Source: Aquila chrysaetos chrysaetos
Taxonomy: Eukaryota > Chordata > Aves > Accipitriformes > Accipitridae
Assembly: GCF_900496995.4 (NCBI RefSeq)
Contig: NC_044012.1
Span: 22,792,759-22,856,758, forward strand
DNA: 64,000 nucleotides
Direction of reading: 5' to 3'
Numbering within the stretch: the stretch's first letter is position 1; each line of letters starts with the position of its first letter. The notes under the pieces are model-generated. The model did not search any database and had not been told where the DNA came from. It saw nothing but the letters and a program-made list of their open reading frames with translations. Position numbers and translations under genes: made by a program. Positions 51,049-64,000 of the stretch are shown one piece after another.

Positions 51049-51540
51049 AACTCTCCAGCTATGGATGGTGTCTCCCCATCCCCTGCAGTGCCCTTCCCTC
51101 CACAACCAGGAGCACACAGAGGAAGGGTGCTGGCACCCTCGTGGAAGGACAACAGGCTTGGGAGGTTGGCACCTGGGCTGAGGCACCCTGCCATCCATGG
51201 GCCAGCTCTTGGACCCTGTAGGATTTCTGGATGAGCAGAAAGTTGTGGGTGGCCAAAGAGTGAAGGATTCCTCTGGTGCTTTCTAACTAGACACCGAGAC
51301 ACCTTGCCCTGTGGGTCAATGCTTACTTGGTCCAAAGTCTTTTCTTTTGCCCGACCCATCCCCAGGCTGACTGCCTGCACATGGGACCTTGTCATTGCCT
51401 CAGGTGCGGGGTCCTGTGTCCCATCATAGAAAGTATGGAAACGCCAGAGGAAGCAGATCCCATAATATCCAGCCTGAACTAAGCCCATAGCATTTCTGTG
51501 CCTTCCTTCCAGTGCAATAAAACCAAACTGTTCCTCCTTA
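51049..51540 (+). terminator. 3' UTR and poly(A) signal of CCDC81-like gene
   Basis: After the TAA at 51046-51048, an AATAAA hexamer occurs at 51516-51521 (GTGCAATAAAACC), giving a 3' UTR of roughly 0.5 kb. A weaker ATTAAA at 51707-51712 follows and could serve a longer transcript. Confidence 0.55.
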
Positions 51541-53526
51541 ATGCCACAGCATTGGGCAGCAGATGACTCTCCGGGATCCAAGGGAAAGGTATCTGGACTT
51601 CTGGCAGAACAGAGGACACGTGAATATGATGGGGAAGTCTGTAAACATGGTCCTGAGCCCTCCCAGGGATGGCAGGCCCCCCCATCTCTGTCTCTTCTAT
51701 ATTCCTATTAAATCCAGTCTCCACCTCTCTTCTGGGTGGCTCTGCTCCCTCTTCCGAGCTGGTGTGCAGAGCCAGGGTGGGGTCTCAGTGCCATGTACGT
51801 TTCCATGGGGCACATGTGGCTCTGGGGGCTCCAGGCTGAGCAGAGATGTCCACAGGGGCTCTGGGACTCAGCAAGGGGCTGATGGAGCAGGGTGAGGGAC
51901 CCGATGGGCACATGGGGGCCCTGGGGTCCATGCAGGGCTTGGGGGCACCAAGCCTCACCCACTGCATATCCTGTGGTGTGTGGAGGGATGGGGAGGAGGA
52001 AGGTGGTGGGGTGGGCCCCAGGGGTCCATAGGCTGCCCAGGACATGGAGCAGGGAGCTCTTGCCCTCACCAAGTCCTTCCCTCTCCACTAGCACTGAGCC
52101 CAGCCTGTGCTGGGGCCAAAACCAGCAAAAGCAGCTCTGGAGTCACCAAAGCCCTTTCTCAAAGGTGTAAAATTGGGAGTGATGTAGAGGTGTTTCTTTC
52201 ATGATTAATGAATACAAAGGCTGTGTTTTAACATAGGGATGAAGAACATGGGACCCTCAACCATGCCTCCCACCTTGGCCGAGTGGGATGTACACAGGAT
52301 AGCTCCAACACAGGGCACATAGGACCATTTTGATGTCCCTGTTTGGGCATCTGGGGTGTTTCGGGCAAGCATCAGCAGGGAGAGAAAATCAGGGATAGGA
52401 TGGCTCTGGGAGAACAAAGTCCTGGCCCTCCCATCCTCACCAGAGGTAAGGCCATTTCTTCTCCAAGGGAGGAGAAAGCCCCAGTGAGGAGCAAAGGAAG
52501 AGGGGATCAGACTGGCATTGGATCCATCTCTCTTGGCCAATTTCAACCCTGGGCCATCTCGTACCACCCAGTCACACCTCTGTGGTGCAGACCCGGTCAT
52601 AAACAGGCTAAAAGGACAGAAAATTAGGTTTCCTTTCCAAACCAGGCAGGAGCAAAAAGCCTAGAGGTGGAAAGGGTAGGCAGCACTGACCAACACAACC
52701 CATCAGCTGGGCTATCGGAGGGCAAAAATAGAATGGGGGGAGGATTAAAAGTGTCACAGAAGCAGTTGGAGGGGCAGTTTGGGGTGAAAACTAAGGGTTC
52801 AGAGGCAGACCTCAGTGTCAGCACAAACGCTGGAGACACGAGCTTGGAGGATGATACCCCAAACCAAGGAGCCCCGCAAGGCTGAGCCCAGCCAGGAGGC
52901 TCAGCCCAACCATGCTGCCTGCCCTGGGCTTCCCTGAGCGATGCTGCCAGGGAACGATTTCTCTGCAGGGACCACAGCCAGGCAGGGAGATGGCAGTGGG
53001 ACCCCAGGGATGTTGGATGAGGTGCCCTGGGGACATCCTGGGTTACCTGGACCTCCTGGCCCAGGTCCTTCCCACAGCATCACTCAGCTTCCCATGGAGC
53101 TCCTCGTGCCATTTGCCATATTTTAAACTGAATTGCCACAAACTTCTTGTATCACGCATTTAAAGTGGCATAAAATTACTTAATTACGCACCTCTTGTAT
53201 AATTCAGACTTAGCTGAAACTACTATAGCTCTAAATTTGCTGTATTATAGCATGATGCCCCCATGGCATGATATCCCCTTGACAGTGCTGTCCTTTACAG
53301 CAGCCTCAGTCCCTGCATGCCATCCCAGCATTGCCAGGGTTTTGCACAGTTTAGGGCCCTGTTCCAGACTGCTGAGGCTTCAAGCAGCAGCATCCAGGTC
53401 CGCTCGTAGCTGCCTGAATAAAATAGTGTGGATTTGTTCGCCAGGCTGTGCTAGGTGCCCCGTGCCAGGGTAGGGGACGGTGCAGGCGCTCTCCTCCCCA
53501 TGGACCTGGCATGTGGCAGGACTTCT
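51541..53526. other. Intergenic DNA before the tRNA cluster
   Basis: About 2 kb with no recognised gene. A plus-strand open frame at 51563-51895 follows a CCACAG acceptor-like site and is listed under findings. An AT-rich stretch lies at 53125-53265. Otherwise I see nothing in it. Confidence 0.4.
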
Positions 53527-53598
53527 GCTGTGATCGTATAGTGGTCAGTACTCTGCGTTGTGGCCGCAGCAACCTCGGTTCGAATCCGAGTCACAGCA
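53527..53598 (+). tRNA. tRNA-His (GTG), copy 1
   Basis: 72-nt tRNA gene. Acceptor stem GCTGTGA pairs with TCACAGC and A is the discriminator. The anticodon arm is CTGCG-TTGTGGC-CGCAG with anticodon GTG, and the T arm is CTCGG-TTCGAAT-CCGAG. A TTTT run for polymerase III termination follows eight bases later. It is identical over 72 nt to copy 2 at 56239. Flanking DNA shares homology with that copy. Confidence 0.95.
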
Positions 53599-54040
53599 AC
53601 ACTTTTGCCAATCGCCTGGTGCACAAAAATGCTGGGTTGAAGATGCAAGGGAGGCATTTGCAAGGAGGTTGGTTTGCAAAGATGTCATGCCCTCAGAGAG
53701 AGCCACAAGCTCTGATGGGGTCTCTGCTCCGAAGGGTGACCAGACTCACGCCTACAATGATTTCCTGACCTGTAGTCACTGCGCGGGGTCTCACCAGTGG
53801 GGCTTCAGTGATGCTTCTGGGAAAGCACTCCAGCTTCTCCATTTTCCACGCAAAGCTTGAGAATTCAGAAGAAATCACCCAGCTTTCCACCTCTCCCTCA
53901 CCCTTCCAGTTTTGGAAAAAGAGGACCAGAAGATGCTGTAGCCATCCTGCAGAGTGAGAGGAGGTGGGAGGGAGCAACTTGCTGCCCCAGGGCACAGCTC
54001 CCCCCTCCCGCCCTCCAGGGTAGGAAGGATCTGCCCCAAC
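53527..54040 (+). repeat. Segmental duplication, copy A (with tRNA-His 1)
   Basis: This block is collinear with 56239-56772. The tRNA is identical; the next about 120 bp align with many differences, mostly CG in copy B against TG or CA here; and the far end (53950-54040) aligns again through GAGTGAGAGGAGGTGGG and GGGTAGGAAGGAT. Spacing between tRNA and far end is 423 bp here and about 450 bp in copy B. Confidence 0.8.
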
Positions 54041-55283
54041 GACCACCTGAAGAAGAAGGAAGATCAACCTGATGAAAGCCCTGCTGCCAGCACTCCCAGC
54101 TCCTGGGGAACAGGATTTTGGCTGCAGCACCTCCGGGAATGCTTTCACAGGAGAGGCAAAACCCATCCAGTGCTGGGGGATGGCCCTGACACACTATGGG
54201 TCTGGGAACCAGAGGTCTCAAGGGCACTGAGAGGCAGGTAGAGATCTCTGGGGTGCACCAGGAGGTGCTTCAGGTTGAGAAAGCCTTTTAAACTCTTGCC
54301 TTTCCTCCTCAGGAGCCTACAGACCATGGAGACAATCTATTTGCTTGGTCTTGGTGCCCTCTCCTGACAGCTGTGCAGAACTCACTCCGGACAGCGGTTT
54401 TCAAAAAAGAAATTACGAGCTGCATAAGGTATTGCACAGGTCGCACTCGGGGCTCAGCTGGTGAAAACGACACTACCCAAGCGGCGGGTCTCAATTTATT
54501 CACCATTGCAGGGGTAACTGAAAGTAGCAGAGGGCTGCCAGCACTCAGGCAGATTGGTTCAGGTGTCCGCAGGGCTTGTGCATGGGAAGGGGAGAGGGAG
54601 GCTTTTTTATTGCACAAAATAAATTATTTTTCTTTCATACCTTATCCATAGGAAGAAATGGAGAGCAAAATTCATTACGCATTTACCTTTAGGAGTTGCA
54701 GTTTATAGGCCACTAGCACAACTTCACACTCCTCCAAACTTCATTTATTCTTTCACTGAAAACACGTATTTCTTTACTCAGAGAAAGCTCAAAAAGCATT
54801 TTCCCTTCTAAAGATAATACAGAAGGAAGAGAAGACAACCATCTAGAGAAGTTGTCCTTTAGCAGCAGCAGTACCGGTCCCACTCCTACACAGCTGAGGA
54901 GCAGAAACAGAAGGAAATACATTTCTCCACCCCCTCCCCCTTTTTTTCCCTCCAGAAAGTCAGTTTTGGGTACAAGGCCATTGAGCTTATCTGAAGAACA
55001 ATGTACTGTGCTTGAATAACTGATGTATGTTCAGGTTGAAAAATGTCAAAATCCCAAAGGGGATGTTTTTCATCCAAAATTACTCAATTTTCTGTTAAAA
55101 GAGTTTCTATTTTGCAAAAATAACCTGAAGAGTATATACACATATTCAGTGCAATTCAGGGCTTGGCTGAAGCAGTGCAGTGGCCCCACAGATCGCTGCA
55201 GCCTTTGCTCTCACATGAACCATCTTCCCTTAAAACGGCACAGGGCTCTGCTTTGGTTGGAGTGGGTTTGGGATGACGGGCAA
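54041..55283. other. Intergenic DNA, AT-rich
   Basis: Between duplication copy A and the CR1 fragment there are about 1.2 kb, AT-rich from 54600 on. I recognise no gene or repeat. Confidence 0.4.
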
Positions 55284-55605
55284 CAGAATCACAGGATGGT
55301 TGAGGTTGGAAGGGACCTCTGAAGGTCATCTGGTCCAACCCCCTGCTCAAGCAGGGCCACCCAGAGCTGGTCCAGTCAGCTTTGAATACCTCCAAGGATA
55401 GAAACTCCACAACTTCCCTGGGCAACCTGTGCAAAGGCTCGGTCACCCACGCAGTGAAAAAGCGTTTCCTGATGTTCAGATGGAGCCTCCTGTGCTCCAG
55501 TTTCTGCCTCTGGTCCTGGCGCTGGGCACCACTGAGAAGAGCCTGGCTTCCCTCCTAAGAGAGATGCTCCAGCCCCTTCATCATCTTCATGTAGAAAAAG
55601 CAGGT
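55284..55605 (-). mobile_element. CR1 LINE 3' fragment
   Basis: Typical CR1 3' region as reverse complement: AGAATCACAGGATGGTTGAG, then GGTTGGAAGGGACCTCTGAA, CATCTGGTCCAACCCCC, GCTCAAGCAGGGCCA and, further in, CGTTTCCTGATGTTCAGATG. The element lies on the minus strand and is 5'-truncated. It is better preserved than the one at 14.9 kb. The inner end is approximate. Confidence 0.92.
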
Positions 55606-55790
55606 GCCAGCAGGAACCCAACCTTTGAGGAAGCTGCTTGGTTTGGGCACCTGAACAGCCTTGAGTGAGGAAGGGAGCAGGGGACACAGGTCTCTTGCTT
55701 CATTCATCCCCATCTCAGCTGTCCCAGGAGGGACTGTCCCATCCCCGCAGCAAGAGGTGCCGCTCGCGGGCTCCTAAAGGATAACGCCTT

Positions 55791-55863
55791 CGCCTGAACA
55801 GGGGCTTGAACCCTGGACCCTCAGATTAAAAGTCTGATGCTCTCCCAGCTGAGCTATCCAGGC
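55791..55863 (-). tRNA. tRNA-Lys (TTT)
   Basis: 73-nt gene on the minus strand beginning GCCTGGATAGCTCAGCTGGG. The acceptor stem GCCTGGA pairs with TTCAGGC (one G-T wobble), with G as discriminator. The anticodon arm is TCAGA-CTTTTAA-TCTGA with anticodon TTT, and the T arm carries GGTTCAAGCC. The polymerase III terminator is weak: only a TTT run about 15 bases downstream. It lies 375 bp from tRNA-His copy 2 and is divergent from it. Confidence 0.95.
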
Positions 55864-56420
55864 TCCTGCCCGCGCCTTCGGGGGATGTCCGGGACGGGCA
55901 CCCGGGACCCCACTCCCCTGCGGCGCCGGCGGGACGACGCGGGGACTCGCTTCGACCTCGTCCACCCCCGCAGCGCCCCGGGGGGGGGCCGCCTGCGCAC
56001 GCCGGGCTCAGCCCCCGGCTTCTGGCCGCGGCCCGGGCCGGCCTCGCACCGGGGCGCCGATCCCGGCGAAGGGGCCGGCGCCGGCGCCGGGGCCGTAGGG
56101 GTGCGCCCGCGGGGAGGGCGAGCAGGGTGCCGCGGGGGCGGCCGCAAGACCTCCGCCGCCTCCCCACCGCTCCCCGAGGGAGGCCGGCGGGATGCGGCCG
56201 CAGGAGAGGAGCAGCGGCGCGGCGCCCCCCGCTCGACGGCTGTGATCGTATAGTGGTCAGTACTCTGCGTTGTGGCCGCAGCAACCTCGGTTCGAATCCG
56301 AGTCACAGCAAGGCTTTTGCCGGCGGCCCGGTGCTCGCGAAGGCCGGGCTGAAGGCGCCGGGGAGGCGGCGGCAGGGGGGTGCTTTGCGAAGACGCCGTG
56401 CCCTCGGAGGGGCTCCTGAA
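55864..56420. promoter_or_regulatory. CpG island between divergent tRNA genes
   Basis: Very dense CpG sequence, with GGCGCC/GGCCGG repeats near 56068-56095, fills the 375 bp between tRNA-Lys (minus) and tRNA-His copy 2 (plus) and continues about 100 bp beyond. It is probably an unmethylated, open region serving both genes. A long minus-strand open frame across it reads through both tRNA regions and is not believable as a gene. Confidence 0.6.
56239..56310 (+). tRNA. tRNA-His (GTG), copy 2
   Basis: Identical in all 72 positions to copy 1 at 53527, with the same stems and GTG anticodon. TTTT follows at 56314-56317. This copy sits at the edge of a CpG island, while copy 1 does not. Confidence 0.95.
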
Positions 56421-56772
56421 GGACACCCTCCCTTTTCTCTTGCCATCCCTCCCGGTTCCGCTCCATGGGGAACCCACCCTGCCAGCCCAGCCCACCCACC
56501 AGTGCCCTCCACTCCCACGCAGAGGCAACCCACCTCGCTCTTCCTCGGGAGGAAGACATCTTCCCTTCAGCGGGAGAGTATGACTTTTCTGAAGCCAACT
56601 CACTTTGCTGGAGTTCTTTCTTCCTGTCCTGGCCAAGCTGGAAGGAAAGCGTCCCTGGACAGGCTGCGTGCCTTTCTCCCTTCCCCACAGAGTGAGAGGA
56701 GGTGGGTGGCAGCAGCTTTATGCCCCAGAGCTCAGCTCCAGAGAAGATGCTGGGTAGGAAGGATTTGCACCC
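56239..56772 (+). repeat. Segmental duplication, copy B (with tRNA-His 2)
   Basis: Direct-repeat partner of 53527-54040, 2.7 kb apart. Immediately after the tRNA this copy keeps many CpG sites where copy A has TpG or CpA. The far homologous block is 56690-56772. Confidence 0.8.
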
Positions 56773-57843
56773 GGAAGATCACAAGGCCACGCTCCAGGTG
56801 AGCTCGAACTCCCCCCCACAGCATCCTCTGCTCAGCACTGCTGTGCACTGGCCCTTTGCCCCATCGGAGCAAACTGGGAAGGCTGGAGCACACTGGGAAG
56901 GCTGGAGCAAGCCCATGAGTGGTTGGGTTCTGCTCCACCGCCGTGGCTCAGCACCATTCACCTCTTCTTCACCCCCCTGCACCCTAGCCCCTTCCATCCC
57001 GTGCCCCTCCATGCGCTGCCAGCCTGGGTCACCCTGCCTTCCCCTGGGTGCCTCCCAGTCCCCAAGGGTTCCCAGTCCCTGGTGCAGGCAGGGCTACCTG
57101 GAGCCCTGCCCATGCAGGATGGGGCCTGAAGGGGCTCCCCCCAAGCTGTGGCTGGTGCCAAGGGGGCACCCACAGGGACCCAGGGTCCCATGGTCAAGCA
57201 CCTGCCCGGGGGATGCTGGGGGGATGCTGCATCCCCTGGGGCCGAGCACCGCAGAGGGGATACTGCGTGGGGCAGCCTGGGCAGGGGGTCACGGGGCAGC
57301 AGCAGTTCCCGGGGTGGCACTGGGGGATGTGCTGCTGCTGTGTGGCACGAGGTGCTGCCCAGATGTGTCCTTGACTGTCCCAGCCTCGATGTATTCTCCC
57401 AGAGGTTTGGGGTCTGCCTGGCCAAGTCAGCAGCACCAGCCCCCCACCAAGGACAGGAGGAATGAGAGGTGCTGTATTCAGCCAGGCAGGGAGTGGGCAG
57501 GGAGCAGGCAGTCCTGGGCAGCCCCGGGCAGCCCCGTGGGGTTACCCCGGGAGCACCATGCAGGGGGAAGTGTGTGGCAGCCACAACCCCAGCACGCAGC
57601 GGAGGGACGCTGAGGCACTGGGAAGCTGCTAAATTTACATGCCCGCTCTGCTGGCACCCCTGGCCAGGGCTCTCGGGGCATGGAGAGCCCCTGGGCACCG
57701 CTGGCCTGCCTTGGCAGGGCATGGCATGTCCGTAAGGCCAGTCCTTTGGCCCTCCCCGTCCCTCCTCCCCATCACGGCCAGCCCCTTGCAGCTCTCCCCT
57801 CCCCTGCAGCCCGGGTGCCTCTTGGCTGGACCTGCGTAAAAAA
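56773..57843. other. Upstream region of LCAT
   Basis: About 1 kb between duplication copy B and the LCAT TATA box, GC-rich, holding a short 20-bp direct repeat near 56873-56912. I see no gene. Proximal LCAT control elements are expected in the last few hundred bases, but I cannot name them. Confidence 0.4.
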
Positions 57844-57850
57844 TATAAAA
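57844..57850 (+). promoter_or_regulatory. LCAT: LCAT TATA box
   Basis: TATAAAA lies 47-53 bp before the LCAT start codon. Transcription would begin near 57873-57876, giving a 5' leader of only about 20-25 nt. As I recall, mammalian LCAT also has a very short leader. Confidence 0.7.
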
Positions 57851-57896
57851 GGCTGTTTTGCTTGGAGACATCCGGAGGATCCCAGCCGAGCTTGCC

Positions 57897-62708
<4,812 letters not shown>

Positions 62709-64000
62709 GTGGGTGACTCCTTGTGTGCAGCCACCTCTTTGCTTTCTTTCCCTCCTGCAGAAATGGAAGGGGGGTGGTGGGCAGGGAAAGGACGTGGTGG
62801 TGGAAGAGGTGGGGGACAGACGGCCGAGGTGTCTGTGGAGGCAGCACTCATACTCTGGTGCTGATGCCTCTGCATCCCGCTGCATCCTGTGGCGCAGAAA
62901 GCACCGTGGAGGTTCCTGCCACAGCCCCGGCAGCAGGAGAGTGGCCCAGGGCATGCTCTGGAGCTTGCTCCGGTTTCCATGATTGGGGTTGCTGGGTTTG
63001 TGTGTATGGAAAACTGCTGTCAGAAGGGTCCACCTGCAGGCTGGCCATCCCCCTTCCTCCGCACCAGCTCTCGGCAGACAGCCTGCAGCACAGCCTGCAC
63101 CATGCACAGCGTCAACTCCTGGGCTAGGGCTGCTCCTGGAAAGCCGAAACACCCATCCACAAATCTTGGGGCCAGAGAAGCCACCCAGGGCATGCTCACC
63201 CCCTTCTCATCGCCTCCCCTGACATCCGCACCGCCTCCATCCATGCAGGACAGTGAGCTTGCCGGACCTTTGCTGCAAACCATACACCTCTTCTGCAGCA
63301 GAGGACATGGAGGCCACCCAAGGGACACTCACGTTCTCCTGCACCACTTGCTTCGATCTCCCCACATCTCAAAGCCCATCCCCCATAAGCTTTGCTGTCT
63401 TCAGGCTTTAATCTCCCTTCACCAAGTTCCTCTTTAGTCTCTTTGCAGCCCAGAAAGCCACAATCACTTGCCTAATGCTGACAGCCCAGAATAACTACAA
63501 GTCACAAGCTGAGCCTCCAAAAATGCATGGAATTAAAAATCATGTGCTTGAAGATTTTAACATCTGGCCCCTTGCATCACCCTTAAGTCACCTCCTCATA
63601 TTTTTCTCTGTTGCCACAAGGGCCAGAGACATTTTTAAGGTAATCTGAGATCATTGCATGGTCTTAGGACTCCAGACATACCAAAAATGCCAAGGCTTGC
63701 AGGAGACATATAGATTGGCCACCCACTATCAGCACCTTCATCGGACTCAGCTCACTCCTGTCCCTGCAGGCAGGTGTGGGGGTGCCGGGGTTGCAGGGAA
63801 AGTCCGGGGCTGGGTTGGTCAGGGCCATCACACGTCCAGGTTTGTCTACACTCAGCCCCGCCTAGCAGCTAGAGATGTGATGCCAGAGAGGGGAGTTTGG
63901 AAGGTTGCTCTGGATATCTGCAGCCAGAGGGGTGAGGAGAGGACGTACGGTCATGGGCAGCACAGGGGTAAGCAGGGGAAGATCTGAGGTGGAACCATAC
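62709..64000 (+). other. LCAT: LCAT intron 5 (incomplete)
   Basis: The sequence after the exon 5 donor contains no coding for the expected next segment (DNQGIPIMSS-like), so the intron continues past the right edge. It is at least 1.29 kb. No repeat was recognised. Confidence 0.6.

Noticed and set aside
53351-53663. Minus-strand frames beginning MLRPQRRVLTTI, also seen at 55826-56284
   Set aside because: These read the reverse complement of the tRNA-His genes. The likeness to the RIPOR1 start is coincidence.

Overview
The window looks like nuclear DNA of a bird. The evidence is several CR1 (chicken repeat 1) LINE fragments, one LTR of a kind common in bird genomes, very GC-rich introns with CpG islands, and genes recognisable as bird copies of RIPOR1, LCAT and a CCDC81-related gene. 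RIPOR1 and LCAT share one band in human (16q22.1), and I recall that the corresponding block in birds lies on chromosome 11. All gene models below were built by eye from splice sites, reading-frame phase and family motifs.

Layout. (1) 1-13 kb, minus strand: the 5' end of RIPOR1. There is one clear coding exon with the start codon (1073-1199), a long GC-rich intron, and a CpG island at about 12.2-13.2 kb with a likely first exon. The rest of the gene lies off the left edge. (2) 13-26 kb: upstream or intergenic DNA with one CR1 fragment and a long G-tract; I recognise no gene. (3) 26.2-31.4 kb, minus strand: a complete six-exon short-chain dehydrogenase/reductase (SDR-A) of the C-factor/Sniffer type, with a CpG-island promoter. 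(4) 31.5-40.4 kb: a tetranucleotide microsatellite, an LTR fossil and plain intergenic DNA. (5) 40.4-42.9 kb, plus strand: a second complete six-exon SDR of the same type (SDR-B), divergent from SDR-A and with matching exon phases. (6) 43.1-43.6 kb: CR1 reverse-transcriptase ORF fragment, minus strand. (7) 44.1-51.5 kb, plus strand: a ten-exon gene with two HU-like domains of the CCDC81 clade. (8) 53.5-56.8 kb: two identical tRNA-His(GTG) genes inside a tandem segmental duplication, with a tRNA-Lys(TTT) between them on the minus strand and a CpG island between the Lys gene and the second His gene. (9) 57.8-64 kb, plus strand: LCAT exons 1-5, with a TATA box; the last exon or exons are off the right edge.

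The genes do not form a pathway. RIPOR1 is a Rho regulator, the SDRs are probable carbonyl reductases, LCAT is a secreted plasma enzyme, and the CCDC81-like gene is the most unusual member. Its clade is centrosomal in other animals, and I recall published comparative work that describes a large expansion of the clade in birds with a proposed role in non-self recognition. Most other long open frames in this GC-rich DNA are chance.
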